Below, one piece after another: positions 11,416-25,460 of a DNA stretch of 64,000 nt. The notes under the pieces are model-generated. The model made no database searches. It was not told where the DNA came from and saw only the letters and a program-made list of their open reading frames with translations. Each line of letters begins with the position of its first letter. The first letter of the stretch is position 1. The translations under genes and the position numbers were made by a program. The DNA is from Botryococcus braunii (lineage: Eukaryota; Chlorophyta; Trebouxiophyceae). The stretch covers positions 46,329 to 110,328 of the forward strand of contig KV908672.1 of assembly GCA_002005505.1 (NCBI GenBank), given 5' to 3'.

Positions 11416-12944
11416 ATGAGGGAAGAGATGGATTCCCTGGATACCCATGAGGTCATGGAGTATGTGGATAGACCACATGGCCAAAAGGTCATACCTGTCC
11501 ATTGGATATTCTCCACCAAAATAGATGCTCATGGGAATGTCACTCGCTTCAAGGGCAGATTAGTGGCGCAGGGATGCATGCAGATTCCTGGTATAGATGT
11601 TGGGGAGGTCTTTGCACCTACTAGCAGTATGGTGCAAGGAGGGCTGTGCTCGTAGTGGATGCCACACAGAATCTTGAGATCCACCAGGTGGATATCAAGA
11701 CCGACTTTCTTAATGGGGAGCTGGAGGAAGAGGTCTATGTGACCCAACCTCTAGGGTTTGAGAATGGGAACACGAGGGTGGTGTGCAACTCCGGAAGGCA
11801 CTCTATGGTCTGCAGCAAGCCCCAAGGGCTTGGCATAACACCTTGAGTGACAAGTTGAGTGTCATGGGTTATAGTGTCTGCAAGAGTGATGCTGGGGTGT
11901 ACATCACGAGGGCCCCTGATGGCAACCTGTCCTTCATTCTGGTCTATGTAGATGAACTCCTCATTGCTGCCCGAGTGATTTCAGAGATTGAGTGGGGGAA
12001 GGAACTTCTGAAGAAGGACTTCACCATTCATGATTTGGGAGAGGTACATGATTTTCTGGGATGTCGGGTTCTTAGAAATAGAGCTGAGGGTACTATTTCC
12101 ATGAGCTGCACTCCCAAGATTGATGCACTTGTGGAGAAGTTTGGCGTTGCCGATGATGGGCGTGTGGTTGGTAACCCCATGTCCAAGGATTTCGTGGCTA
12201 GCAGCAGGCCCGAGTCCTCAGATGGCATGTCACATGGGGCAGGTACCCCTTTGCCACCTGGTCATCGATACTGCGAGTTGATTGGGTCTTTGCTGTACAT
12301 TGCCAATACAACACGGCGCTGGCCTGACATTTCTCAAGCTGTTGGAGTGTTGTCAAGATAGGAATGACACCCACTACTTCACACTGGAATGAGGCCATTC
12401 GAGTGCTGTAGTACTTGATCAATGATCTCATGAGAGATACCAGAGAATTAGCTCTTACTCCGGGTGGAAAGGGGGCTGAGCTGGAAGGCTATGTTGATGC
12501 CGACTATGCTGGGGACCTAGACCACCGGTATTCCACCACTGGCTATGTTCTGTCCGTCTATGGTAGTGCCGTGGTTTGGGGGAGCAAGAATTTCAAGTTG
12601 TTACCTCAACTGTGCAGGCCGAGTTTATGGCAGCCGGCCATATCGTGAAGGAAGCCAACTGGCTTAGGGGCTTCTTGGAAGAGATAGGGGCTGCACCTTG
12701 GAGGGTCAAAATGTTCTGTGACAACCAACGATGCATTTCCAAGTTACGGAACCCCCTTTATTCCAAATTCACAAAGCATGTTGCAGTTAGCTGCCACTAT
12801 GCTAGGGAAGCTATGGCACTGGGGCAGGTAGATATCCTCTATGTGGAATCTGCTCGTAACGTGGCTGATATTATGACCAAGCCACTTGCTAAGCTCGTGT
12901 TTGTTGGTCATCGTGATTCACTAGGTTTGAGAAGATACATATAA
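11416..12944 (+). pseudogene. Copia-1 reverse transcriptase and RNase H remnant
   Basis: The reverse transcriptase begins with MEYVDRPHG...VIPVHWIF and continues through RLVAQG, VFAPTSS, HQVDIKTDFLNGELEEEVYVTQP and LRKALYGLQQAPRAWH. The active site is YVDE (about 11946-11957), whereas copia-2 has YVDD. RNase H follows with GYVDADYAGD and CDNQRCISKLRNP, ending at a TAA at 12942-12944. Frame breaks lie near 11630, 11790, 12320-12400 and 12590. The in-frame substitution of a catalytic Asp means this copy could not reverse-transcribe even if the frames were joined. Confidence 0.85.
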
Positions 12945-12964
12945 AGCATGCAGGCAAGGGGAAG

Positions 12965-13652
12965 TGTTGAGTTATGAACATTAATATTGAATGCCTTGTG
13001 CTTTAGGTGATCTTCACGTACACTATTAGGATATGGGTCCGTTGAGGACATAAGGTACCTTGAGACCCGGTAGGATGTGGACGCTGTTGAACATAAGGTA
13101 CAATCTGATCTAGATTACGCGTTTGTCGGCTGAAGTCTTAAGGCTGCCCCACCGGTGTGAATGCCACGTGGTTGTGAAAGTTGCTGAGCATTTCCAGATG
13201 CTAGTTGTGTCCAACAGTTGTATATGATACTCAGCAGACAGTCGTACGGACTGCAGCTGGAGTAACTTTGTCCATGACGACCTGTCTGCTCTTTATAGGT
13301 GCGGTGCGGCAGTGTGTGTTGTATCATTGTTGCTATTGTGAGAGTGAACAAGCTTAGTGTACCCTGTAGTCACTCAAACAGACAAGGGACAGTGACTTCA
13401 GGGAGTATAGGCATGTACTTGAACGTAGCCGTCTAGAGCCTTATCTAGTATTTGCCTGATCGGCGCTTGAATGCAAGACAATAATGTAACGGAACTGGTT
13501 GTGAAAGATGCTGGGCGTTTCCAGATGCTAGTCGTGTCCAACAGTTGTATATGATACTCAGCAGACAGTTGTACAGACTGCAGCGGGAGTAACTCTGTCC
13601 CCTGACGACCTGTCTGCTTGTTACAGGTGACGCCGAATGCCATAACCTAACA
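12965..13652 (+). repeat. 3' LTR of copia-1
   Basis: It starts TGTTGAGTTATGAAC right after the purine tract and ends in AACCTAACA. It carries the same internal duplication as the 5' LTR (about 13168-13300 and 13493-13627), so the duplication predates this insertion. Confidence 0.8.
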
Positions 13653-14493
13653 CTTTTCCCCCTAGTATTTTGATGTTTTGGGTGGGCTTCATGAGGATGC
13701 TGTTGAGTTCCTCTCTAGGTTGCAAGGGATTGTGGGTCAGGCCCATGCTTCTCATGAGGGGTTGGGTGGTTTTCAACCGTTTGGCGTTTGAGTGTTTCCC
13801 TTGCTCGGGCGGTGGGTCGGCAGCTTGCGAAGTGGCCTAGGCTGCCTTTGTGGGGTGAAGGGTTAACTCAACGTTGGGGTTTTCCGTATTAGGTTAGGGT
13901 TGCTTTATAAGGTGGTGGAGTGAACGGTTGTAATTCTATCCTTTCAAGCACAGATCCCCTACTTGGGCCCAAGTAGGGGGTCTCGTGGCCATGGGCTTCA
14001 GGACTATCCCCTCTTTGCTCGACCTATCATGTATGAGACCATGCTTTTGGCCATATGGCCACATGCATGTTGAAACCTTAGCTGAGGAGCTCTGTACTGG
14101 TCTCAAACTGACCGTGTCTGTTCGAATGAATCCCTTGTTCGAACCATTTATTCGATTCGAAGGAATTCCAGCCTGTCCCACCTACCAAGCATTTCGGATG
14201 CAAGGACCTATAGGATTGCAAAGGGCTAGTCCCATCGATGGATATCCCCATCCGGTAATGGCTGCCAATGTTCAATGCATTATAAGGATGGATCGAAGCT
14301 CAACCCCTGGTCGGAGTCCCCAGGTTCGCCTGGGAGCGCAAAGCGATGTACCACTGCATCCCATTCGTTGATTTCAGACGGTAAAGCCAGCGGACTATTG
14401 CCAACGGTCGCTTCAGGTGCAGTCAAGGACGTGGCCGCCCAGAAATGCAGCTCAGCACACAGTCGGCCGCTGCATGCAGTGAAGACTACAAGG
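13653..14493. other. Flank of copia-1, with possible LINE scrap and a palindrome
   Basis: A plus-strand frame at about 13669-13789 (LHEDAVEFLSRLQGIVGQAH) looks protein-like and may be a small retroelement fragment. I cannot place it. A 24-base palindrome CCCCTACTTGGG/CCCAAGTAGGGG lies near 13955-13978. The open frame at 13985-14371 shows no recognisable motif. Confidence 0.25.
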
Positions 14494-16028
<1,535 letters not shown>

Positions 16029-16046
16029 CTTCCCCTTGCCTTTTCC

Positions 16047-16331
16047 TCATAAAAACTTGGCCAAACCAAGAGCCTCACGATGTCCCTGAAATATCTGCCT
16101 TGTTAAAGGCTTGGTGAAGATGTCTGCTACATTCCTGGCTGAGGGAACGTACTTCACATCAACCTGACCCAATGCAATAGCTTCGCGCGCAAAGTGGAAG
16201 CTGATTGCAATATGCTTAGTGTGCTTTGAGAACACTGGATTTCTGAGATGATTGATACATCCCTGATTATCACAGTGAATCTTGACTGTCCACGGGGAAA
16301 TGCCAATTTCCTCGAGGAACCCTTCACCCAA
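16047..16331 (-). pseudogene. Copia-2 RNase H C-terminal part, shifted frame
   Basis: It continues RNase H after a one-base loss near 16325-16331. The upstream frame reads up to EANWVKG, and this frame resumes with FLEEIG. It includes CDNQGCINHLRNPVFSKHTKH, HFAREAIALGQ and ARNVADIFTKPL, the usual end of a copia polyprotein, and stops at 16047. The shift sits next to a GGGTTCC run where copia-1 has the longer form, so a one-base deletion is the simplest reading. Confidence 0.8.
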
Positions 16332-17836
16332 TTAGCCTCCTTGACAGCTGCACTTGCTGCCATGAACTCAGCTTCTACAGTGGAAGTGGCCACTGCAGAC
16401 TGCTTCTTGCTTCCCCAAACTACAGCCCCTCCAAACACGCGGATGACATAACCTGTAGTGGAGAAGCGATGATCTTGATCTCCACCATAATCAGCATCTA
16501 CAAAACCTTCTAATTCTGTATCCTTCCCTCCAACGATCAGAGCCAGCTCTCTCGTTCCCTTAAGATATTTCAGCACCCTGATGGCTTCATTCCAGTGTGC
16601 TGTGGTAGGATTAATCCTATAACGAGAGAGTACCCCCACAGCTTGAGCTATATCAGGCCTGGTGGTATTGGCAATATACAATAGGGATCCAACTAGCTCA
16701 CAGTATCGGTGTCCTGGAGGCAAAATGCTCCCAGCACCAATACTGTCACTGTTGTCTTTAGACATAGGCCTCTGGGTGGCTACAAAATCTTTAGTCATTG
16801 GAGTGTCAGGCCCCAAAGACTCCAGATCCAGCCCAAATTTCTCTACTAGTGCATCAATCTTAGGGATGCAGCTCAAAGAAATGAGGCCTTTATCCCTGTC
16901 TCTCATCACTTGGCAGCCCAAGAAATCCTTCACCTCTCCCAAATCATGAATGGTGAATTCTTGCTTGAGCAACCCCTTCACTCTCTCAATCTCTCCCATG
17001 CCCTTGGAAACTATCAGCAGATCATCAACATAGATTAGCACAAAAGACTTTCCTCCATCTACTGAGCACATCACATAGACACCAGCATCACTCTTACACA
17101 CCTCATATCCCATGGTATGCAGCTTCTCATTCAGGGTCTTATGCCATGCCCTGGGTGCTTGTTTCAGCCCATACAAAGCCTTCTTCAAGCGACACACAGT
17201 GTTACCATCCCCATTCTCAAACCCAGGAGGTTGTGTGACATACACCTCCTCTTCAAATTCACCATTCAAGAATGCTGTCTTGACATCCACTTGGTGGATC
17301 TCAAGACCCTCTTGTGCAGCCACTGATAGCAATGCTCTCCTAGACCCATAACTGCTAGTTGGTGCAAATACCTCCATGACATCTACACCAGGGATTTGCC
17401 TACATCCCTGAGCGACCAACCTTGCCTTGAACCTTAGCACATTCCCATGAGCATCCATTTTCACTGAGAAAATCCAGTGAACTGGAATCACTTCATGACC
17501 ACGAGACCTGGGGACATACTCCATCACCTCGTGGGCATCCAACGAATTCTGCTCTTCCTGCATGGCAGCCTTCCAGTATTCCCACTGGGGAGACTGCTGT
17601 GCCTCTCTCAAGCTTGAGGGCACACTTATCTTGCTGAAACGCACTCCAGTATGCTTCCCCTTTTCTCCCTGACTCTCAGCAGTGCTGCTCTCATTCTCTC
17701 TCTCACCCACTACTCTTCCACTGACTGTCGCCTCTACTGCACGTTGGAACGGCCTGAGCAGTTTCAGATTTCCTTCTCTGCTCTCTCTCTCTTTTCGACT
17801 CACAGTTTGCCTTTTCAAGCTTACTGCTCCGCACAC
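16154..17836 (-). CDS. Copia-2 reverse transcriptase and N-terminal RNase H
   Basis: This continuous 560-codon frame is coding up to about 16330. Motifs in order: PVHWIFSVKMDAHGN, RLVAQGCRQIPGVD, VFAPTSS, HQVDVKTAFLNG, YVTQPPGFE, KKALYGLKQAPRAWH, then the active site YVDDLLIV, FTIHDLGEVKDFLG, HRYCELVGSLLYIA and TRPDIAQAVGVLSRY. RNase H starts with GFVDADYGGD and continues to STVEAEFMAAS. The polymerase is intact. The frame joins the upstream linker only through a shift near 17740-17836, and after 16330 it is out of frame. It shows clear sequence similarity to copia-1 across the whole region. Confidence 0.9.
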   Translation of the reverse strand: MCGAVSLKRQTVSRKERESREGNLKLLRPFQRAVEATVSGRVVGERENESSTAESQGEKGKHTGVRFSKISVPSSLREAQQSPQWEYWKAAMQEEQNSLDAHEVMEYVPRSRGHEVIPVHWIFSVKMDAHGNVLRFKARLVAQGCRQIPGVDVMEVFAPTSSYGSRRALLSVAAQEGLEIHQVDVKTAFLNGEFEEEVYVTQPPGFENGDGNTVCRLKKALYGLKQAPRAWHKTLNEKLHTMGYEVCKSDAGVYVMCSVDGGKSFVLIYVDDLLIVSKGMGEIERVKGLLKQEFTIHDLGEVKDFLGCQVMRDRDKGLISLSCIPKIDALVEKFGLDLESLGPDTPMTKDFVATQRPMSKDNSDSIGAGSILPPGHRYCELVGSLLYIANTTRPDIAQAVGVLSRYRINPTTAHWNEAIRVLKYLKGTRELALIVGGKDTELEGFVDADYGGDQDHRFSTTGYVIRVFGGAVVWGSKKQSAVATSTVEAEFMAASAAVKEANWVKGSSRKLAFPRGQSRFTVIIRDVSIISEIQCSQSTLSILQSASTLRAKLLHWVRLM

Positions 17837-18850
17837 TTACATCGTTCTCCCAGACACATGTATCTCTCGGAAAGCTCTTGTAGTCTGGGGTAATCACACA
17901 TTGTCCGAGCTTCCGATTCACCTCCTCATTCTCACTCTCACATGTTTGACGAATGGCAGCTTCGTCAGTTCTCTCACAAGCATCCTGAGCACCCTGCAGG
18001 ATTTGTGTGTCTGGTCCTTCCAGACACTGTGCCAGTGCCACTCTCTCTCTCTTTCGTCCTCCCACTAAACATGAGCGCTGAGACGCTGGCCCAGCTGCGC
18101 GCTCACAAGCATAGCCCCCATTTGTGTGGCTGGCACCACATGGTACCTGGGCTTCATGAACTCGGACTGTGCAGTTCATGCTCTTCTCACAGGATACATC
18201 TCTAACATCACTCTCAGGCACTATACAGGTCCCACCCAAGCAACTCAGCTCACTTGGACCAGTTTCAGTCTGATCAGAGACTGTCCCCCTTTCATCGCTC
18301 ACATGTGATGCAGGTCTCTCGTGATTCTGACTCCTGTCCTGCACTTCCCCTGGTCCCTGTGACTCAATGTCACATTCTGTCAGCCCCACTCGCTCACAGC
18401 TCTCTCCCTTCTCCTGTGCCAGCAGGAGCTTGCGTGCAGCAGTTCGATGCTCGTAGCGTTGTGACCTCTTCAACCCGTCAGGAGGCTGACTGGCGGAGTC
18501 TGGCTGTGGATCTCGGAGTGACTGCTGTGCCCGCTCCAAAGCCTGTTGATGCTCTCCACCGTCGGGATTCCCTCTCGCCATTCGATGGAGTGTCTCCACC
18601 ATGCCAGACTGGTCCAGATCCAGAGGTTGTGACTCTCCGAAGGGTGCAGTTGAGCGTCCACTGGATGACACCACTGAAATTGACTTCCCCTGACAGACAG
18701 GCTCGGTTGCAGCCTCGTCCGGGGGTTCTGGGAAGGCGCTGTCAGGGCTGTTGCTGGAACAGGGAGGGCTGACAGCTTCCTTCCTGATGCCTGCCTGGAG
18801 TGTGTCTGTGGGAGGCTCACTGGGTGGTCTGGATGTCTGCTGGGTACGAG
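17703..18850 (-). pseudogene. Copia-2 integrase to reverse transcriptase linker
   Basis: A long Ser/Gln/Glu/Pro-rich hydrophilic segment of roughly 370 codons with no enzyme motif. It corresponds to the low-complexity linker of copia polyproteins. It is in a different frame from both integrase (shift near 18830-18850) and reverse transcriptase. The homologous linker of copia-1 is where the GA arrays sit. Confidence 0.65.
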
Positions 18851-19695
18851 AAATTCTGTGCTTGCCCAGGTGTACTGTTGGTTCCCACTCGAGAGGCTCC
18901 CCGAATGTGTTCAACAAATTCCACATCTCTGCTTTCTCTCCAGACTCCCCCTCCAAGATAAATTCTGAACGCCTTGGACACTGGGGAATATCCAGTAAAC
19001 ATGCCAGGCACTGCCTTAGGTGCAAACACTCCCCTCTGATGCTCTGGTACATGGACAAAGGCCAGGCATCCCCACGTACGCAAGAGGGAAACATCTGGTT
19101 TGTATCCCATAAACATTTCAAAGGGAGTGAGAGGCCTGCCTGTGCTGGGTCCCATATTCAGGAGAGTGCATGCTGTTTCCAAGGCTTCTTTCCACATGAC
19201 AGGGCTCGCTGCAGCAAAATTAAGTAGGGTTCTGGTTCGCTCCTTCAAGGTCCTGTTGGCTCGCTCTGCTATCCCATTCTGCTGTGGGGTGTAGGGAGCA
19301 GACATCTCCAATTTAGTGCCTTGAGAAGCACAGAACTCCTTGAATCTGGCATTAATAAATTCAGTACCTCTGTCGCACCGGATACACTTCACTGTGACTC
19401 CTTTTTCTGTCTGCCAGAACATAATAAGGTCTTTGACAACAGACCAAATGACATCCTTGGTTCTCACTGGCAGAACAGCCTTCCATCCAGACGCCTCATC
19501 TGCCACTGTCACCCAAAACCGTTCTCCTGTAATGGCAGCTGGGGAGATGGGGCCCACTGTATCAATATGAATTCTGTCAAGAGGATTTATTGCAGGCCTG
19601 GAACTTTCACCAAATGGAGGACGGGTGTGCTTCCCCTCAATACATGCTTCACAATACTTTGGACAGTTCTCACACGGTGACAGGGGAAGTGTCAA
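18817..19695 (-). CDS. Copia-2 integrase
   Basis: A 292-codon frame covering the end of the zinc-binding domain (CENCPKYCEACIEGKH) and the full catalytic core. The three acidic residues are D in HIDTVGP, D in RCDRGTEF and E in NGIAERANRT. The downstream region has WKEALETAC, TPFEMFMGYKPDVS, GMFTGYSP and FRIYLGGGVW. The N-terminal zinc finger half (LWHSRMGHPG) is in the preceding frame, reached by one extra base near 19680-19700. It integrates the cDNA copy in intact elements. Confidence 0.85.
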   Translation of the reverse strand: MTLPLSPCENCPKYCEACIEGKHTRPPFGESSRPAINPLDRIHIDTVGPISPAAITGERFWVTVADEASGWKAVLPVRTKDVIWSVVKDLIMFWQTEKGVTVKCIRCDRGTEFINARFKEFCASQGTKLEMSAPYTPQQNGIAERANRTLKERTRTLLNFAAASPVMWKEALETACTLLNMGPSTGRPLTPFEMFMGYKPDVSLLRTWGCLAFVHVPEHQRGVFAPKAVPGMFTGYSPVSKAFRIYLGGGVWRESRDVEFVEHIRGASRVGTNSTPGQAQNFSYPADIQTTQ

Positions 19696-20377
19696 TGCCT
19701 GTGACCAGCTGTTCGTTGCTCAGGCGCTGCATCCATGGTTCACCCGGATGTCCCATTCTGCTGTGCCACAGAAATCGTTTCGCACAGTCATGCGGCAGGT
19801 TTTTCTTGGATTTGTTCTTCACTGCAGCTGCCACTGGTAATGAGTTTTGCACGGGGGCAACAGGTAGGCAGTCATGTACATAATAAAGACCATTTTCTGC
19901 TCTGATGGGCATTTTCCAGCCATTCGGGCCAGAGACTGTGGTAAATGCACCCATGATGTCTGTGGCAAAACAGGCTCCATCACGAAGGGCAGCAGAAACA
20001 GACAGGATGTTCGTCGTTGCAGAGGGAACACACTGAACATGATGCAGCCACAGTGGGATACATTGCTGGTTCAATAGGCAGACTGATCCAGTGGCAATAA
20101 TTCCTCCTGTTGCATCAGACGTGGCCAGCTGCAGAGGGATGGGAGCAGCATGTACTGTGGGAGCATGCAGCAGTGACAGGTTATTTACAAGATGAACTGA
20201 CGCTCCACTGTCTACCAACCAGGACTGTTTGGATATTCTCCCCTTGCATGGTTTGAGGACATTATAGGATACCACGTGTGGCATACCTTCTGGTGGAGGA
20301 GAGGGTGGACCAGGTGGTGGGTGCAGTAGTGGAAAAACTCCAGCTGCAGGGAAGGCATGCTGGACTGCTGGAGGGGG
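19670..20377 (-). CDS. Copia-2 protease and pre-integrase region, directly after an in-frame TAG
   Basis: This frame begins immediately after the gag stop codon TAG and is in the same frame as gag. The first methionine is at 20284, but about 30 open Pro-rich codons connect it back to the stop. The protease active site is DSGASVHLV with ATSDATGGIIA following. The pre-integrase zinc region has FLWHSRMGHPG. It ends at 19670 after a one-base shift relative to the integrase. Production would need stop-codon readthrough, reinitiation, or the TAG may be a point mutation (for example from CAG). Confidence 0.85.
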   Translation of the reverse strand, partial: PPPAVQHAFPAAGVFPLLHPPPGPPSPPPEGMPHVVSYNVLKPCKGRISKQSWLVDSGASVHLVNNLSLLHAPTVHAAPIPLQLATSDATGGIIATGSVCLLNQQCIPLWLHHVQCVPSATTNILSVSAALRDGACFATDIMGAFTTVSGPNGWKMPIRAENGLYYVHDCLPVAPVQNSLPVAAAVKNKSKKNLPHDCAKRFLWHSRMGHPGEPWMQRLSNEQLVTGIDTSPVTV

Positions 20378-21325
20378 CTAGAGTCCTCCGGGAAGCTGTC
20401 CTTGGGGCCACATGCCAGCCGGTTGCTGCACCGCTGCTACCACATTCCTGTGGGTTTCTGCGTCCCTCTGCCTCTTGCGGCAGTCTCTCCAGAAGTGCCC
20501 CTTTTTGTGACAGTAGTTGCACGTACCACGTACCTCCACCTTGGCCTCTGTGTCTGCAGGCTGTCTGGTCTGAGTCGCAGCACATGCAGCAGGAGCATGG
20601 ACTGCAGCAGCTGGGTTTGGCTGTGCTGTCATGACCACTGCAGGCTGATCTGGGTCATCGTTATAGCCCATTGCTTCTGCTGTGGTGGAGATGAGGTCTG
20701 CCAGCTGGTTCAGGGGATAAGCCACGGCTGTAGGCAGTAGTCCTGGGGAGTTGGCAGCTGCAGGCAGGCCCTGCACAATCTGTGTGGCCACGTGCCCATC
20801 CAGGAGATCATGTCCATTTCGTTTCAGGCAACCTTTCAGATTGATCATCCTATTGACGTACTGGGAAATTGTTTCACCTTGTTTCATGCCACGTGACATC
20901 TCTTTCAACCAGTCAGCATTAGCCTGAGGGTTGTAGCCTCCCACAAACTTCCTACAAATATGCACATACGCATCATATGCTAATGGTTTACTTGACAGCT
21001 CACCCAACCAGTCTTCAGGAACTGATTCATGCAGTAACAACAATGCTGCAGCATTATGGGTAGTCCCAGGCATAGCTTCTTGAATGGCAGGTAAAGAACC
21101 CTTTGCATCATTGGCTGCAGTAAATGCATTGTCCCACACCACAAAGTTCTGACCTTTACGCTGCAGTTTTATATGGACTTTGACTAGTGTACCAATGACC
21201 TTGGGAAGGGTGTCTCCTTCCCCCTTTGAAGTACTGGGAGTGCATGGTTCCCTGGTAGGGGTTGATGTAGACTCCTCTTTTGCTGATTTTGATTCAGAGC
21301 TGGTGCTGGTACCCTTCTTCTTCAT
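20378..21325 (-). CDS. gag: Copia-2 gag with CCHC zinc knuckle
   Basis: An intact 315-residue Gag starting at ATG 21325. The N-terminus is Lys/Ser/Thr/Pro-rich. The middle carries the UBN2-like gag core (NFVVWDNAFTAA, WLGELSSKPLAYDAY, YVNRMINLKGCL, QIVQGLP). A zinc knuckle CNYCHKKGHFWRDC with all four ligands sits near residue 270. Gag forms the particle and binds RNA. It ends in a TAG at 20378-20380 with protease continuing in the same frame. Its ATG lies five codons after the TGA of ORF0, also in the same frame. Confidence 0.85.
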   Translation of the reverse strand: MKKKGTSTSSESKSAKEESTSTPTREPCTPSTSKGEGDTLPKVIGTLVKVHIKLQRKGQNFVVWDNAFTAANDAKGSLPAIQEAMPGTTHNAAALLLLHESVPEDWLGELSSKPLAYDAYVHICRKFVGGYNPQANADWLKEMSRGMKQGETISQYVNRMINLKGCLKRNGHDLLDGHVATQIVQGLPAAANSPGLLPTAVAYPLNQLADLISTTAEAMGYNDDPDQPAVVMTAQPNPAAAVHAPAACAATQTRQPADTEAKVEVRGTCNYCHKKGHFWRDCRKRQRDAETHRNVVAAVQQPAGMWPQGQLPGGL

Positions 21326-21340
21326 GATGTTTGGTGCTGG

Positions 21341-21865
21341 TCAGTCGTCGCTCCTCTCTGACAGTCTGGAGTCTCCGTCCTCGTCCTCACTGTCGTTCTC
21401 TGTGACCCACTCGTCCACGTGGAACTCGCCCTCGCCGTAGAGAATTAGTCTGTCAATGAAGTCGTCTCCCAGGCTGCTCAAGGCTAGCTCAATGGCTGCG
21501 TAGGCCGCCTTCTCTGTCCAATATGCTTCGTGTGATGGTCCTCCCGTTTGCTGTAGGCACCTCTCAAAGATTGCGCGTGTCAGATATCCAGGCTCTCCGT
21601 TGATGAATGAAACTTCCCACAGTGTAAATTTATAGGCTGGATATATCGGAAAGCGTTCTTGGAACCACTGAGGAGGCGTGAGTGCTCCCTGTCCGTGAGC
21701 ATCGTTGACGAAGTCCTTTACCAGGAATGCTCGTTCTTCAATCGTTCGTGGTCCTTTCTCTCCTCCTGCCCTTCTTCGCTCGTTATATGTTGGAGGAGGA
21801 GGCGGAGGAGGAGGAGGTCTACCTCCGCCCGTGCTCATGCGCCCGGTTTGCCTCTTTCGCGCCAT
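21341..21865 (-). CDS. Copia-2 ORF0: 174-aa unrecognised protein upstream of gag
   Basis: It starts at ATG 21865, 66 bases inside the 5' LTR boundary, and ends at a TGA 13 bases before the gag ATG, in the gag frame. It has a basic start, a Pro run (residues about 17-25), a globular middle rich in aromatic residues (WFQERFPIYPAYKFTLWEVS; EAYWTEKAAYAAIELALSS), then an Asp/Glu/Ser-rich tail. I recognise no family. Copia elements normally have nothing between LTR and gag, so this is unusual. It could be an accessory protein, an N-terminal Gag extension made by readthrough of TGA, or captured host sequence. Confidence 0.6.
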   Translation of the reverse strand: MARKRQTGRMSTGGGRPPPPPPPPPTYNERRRAGGEKGPRTIEERAFLVKDFVNDAHGQGALTPPQWFQERFPIYPAYKFTLWEVSFINGEPGYLTRAIFERCLQQTGGPSHEAYWTEKAAYAAIELALSSLGDDFIDRLILYGEGEFHVDEWVTENDSEDEDGDSRLSERSDD

Positions 21866-21931
21866 TGCGGATTACTTTGCTCGAGTCATACATTTTACAT
21901 GCCCCCGCAGAAGAGAGGTGGGCCCATAACC

Positions 21932-22661
21932 TATAAACTTCTGAGCTTGGCGTTTCCTGTATGACCCGGCACGAGGGTGTTTAGTCCGGCGACACTCTTG
22001 TTGTATGTCGATTAACAAGCAGTGGCGACTGTGAGTGAAATGACTTGACTGGCAACAGTTGAACGACAAACACCCGAAGTGCTTTTGTAGTCCCAATCAA
22101 GTCTTACAATGCTTATTGCTCTCTCTCATCACTCAGTAATTCAAACTACTCTATCTACGTAGTTACTGATAGTCTGCATTACTGATGTCCGATGAGCTAA
22201 AACATTAGCACTTTCCTAATACACATTATCTAGACCCTTTCCTAATCCATTGTTCTTGTATGCGTAATGCTATGACAACAGTTTACCTGTATGACCAGGC
22301 ACGAGGGTGTTTAGTCCGGCGACACTCTTGTTGTGTGTCGATTAACAAGCAGTGGCGACTGTGAGTGAAACGACTTGACTGGCAACAGTTGAACGACAAA
22401 CATCCGAAGTGCTTTTGTAGTCCCAATCAAGTGCCTCATCCCTTCGAGCCAGCAACATATAACCTTTCTAGCAAACAGTGTCTGATTACCTCAATCTCCC
22501 TAATCAACGTGAGATTGGTCTAGATTGGTTCTGGCAGAACTCCTAGGTTCTGCCACCTATTACTCATTCTAATGAATGTTCCCGCTGACTAATTCGAGCT
22601 GATCTGGCCACTATTACTCTTCTGAGGGAAAGGCACCAAATGTTCTTTCACTATTATAACA
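21932..22661 (-). repeat. 5' LTR of copia-2
   Basis: It mirrors the 3' LTR, including its internal duplication (about 21956-22102 and 22285-22434). On the plus strand it ends CTATTATAACA and is followed by ATATTGCATATAT, the TA-rich target. The untranslated leader to ORF0 is only about 66 bases. Confidence 0.85.
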
Positions 22662-22665
22662 ATAT

Positions 22666-22667
<2 letters not shown>

Positions 22668-22740
<73 letters not shown>
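22668..22740. repeat. (TA)n array
   Basis: About 36 TA units between copia-2 and MITE copy 2. Confidence 0.95.
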
Positions 22741-24119
<1,379 letters not shown>

Positions 24120-24333
24120 ATCGGTTTCTAGGCGATGAAAACACGACCCATTATTTTTGAAACCATGCAATAGTGTCTTCTGATCAGCCGTGGAAGTCGG
24201 GGATGCACGTGCCCCTCTTTTTTATTCCGAAATTTAATGGCGAAAGTTATTGAACACCCGATTTTGGGGTTTATTGAATATTTATAAAATTGAACACCCA
24301 AATAATTATGTGAACAATAATTAGCGACGGTAC

Positions 24334-24336
<3 letters not shown>
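24120..24336 (+). mobile_element. MITE-TA copy 4 (one end only)
   Basis: Only the right half is present. It ends in TTAGCGACGGTACGGT against the TA array and has a diverged interior (GGATGCACGTGCCC, AATGGCGAAAGTTATTGAACACC) that parallels copies 2 and 3. No left terminus was found. Confidence 0.6.

Positions 24337-24406
<70 letters not shown>
24337..24406. repeat. (TA)n array
   Basis: About 35 TA units between copies 4 and 5. Confidence 0.95.
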
Positions 24407-25338
<932 letters not shown>

Positions 25339-25367
<29 letters not shown>

Positions 25368-25460
25368 TTTAAGGCTGCAAGGATCCAACGAGCCATGGGA
25401 TCCTATAATGTATGTTCACAACTCAATCCATAAGGCTGCAAGGATCCAACGAGCCATGGG
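25339..25460. repeat. 61-bp tandem duplication at the LTR edge
   Basis: Units at 25339-25399 and 25400-25460 share ATCCTATAATGTATGTTCAC and AAGGATCCAACGAGCC with very few differences. The unit spans the LTR terminus and flanking DNA, so it formed after that insertion. Confidence 0.75.
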
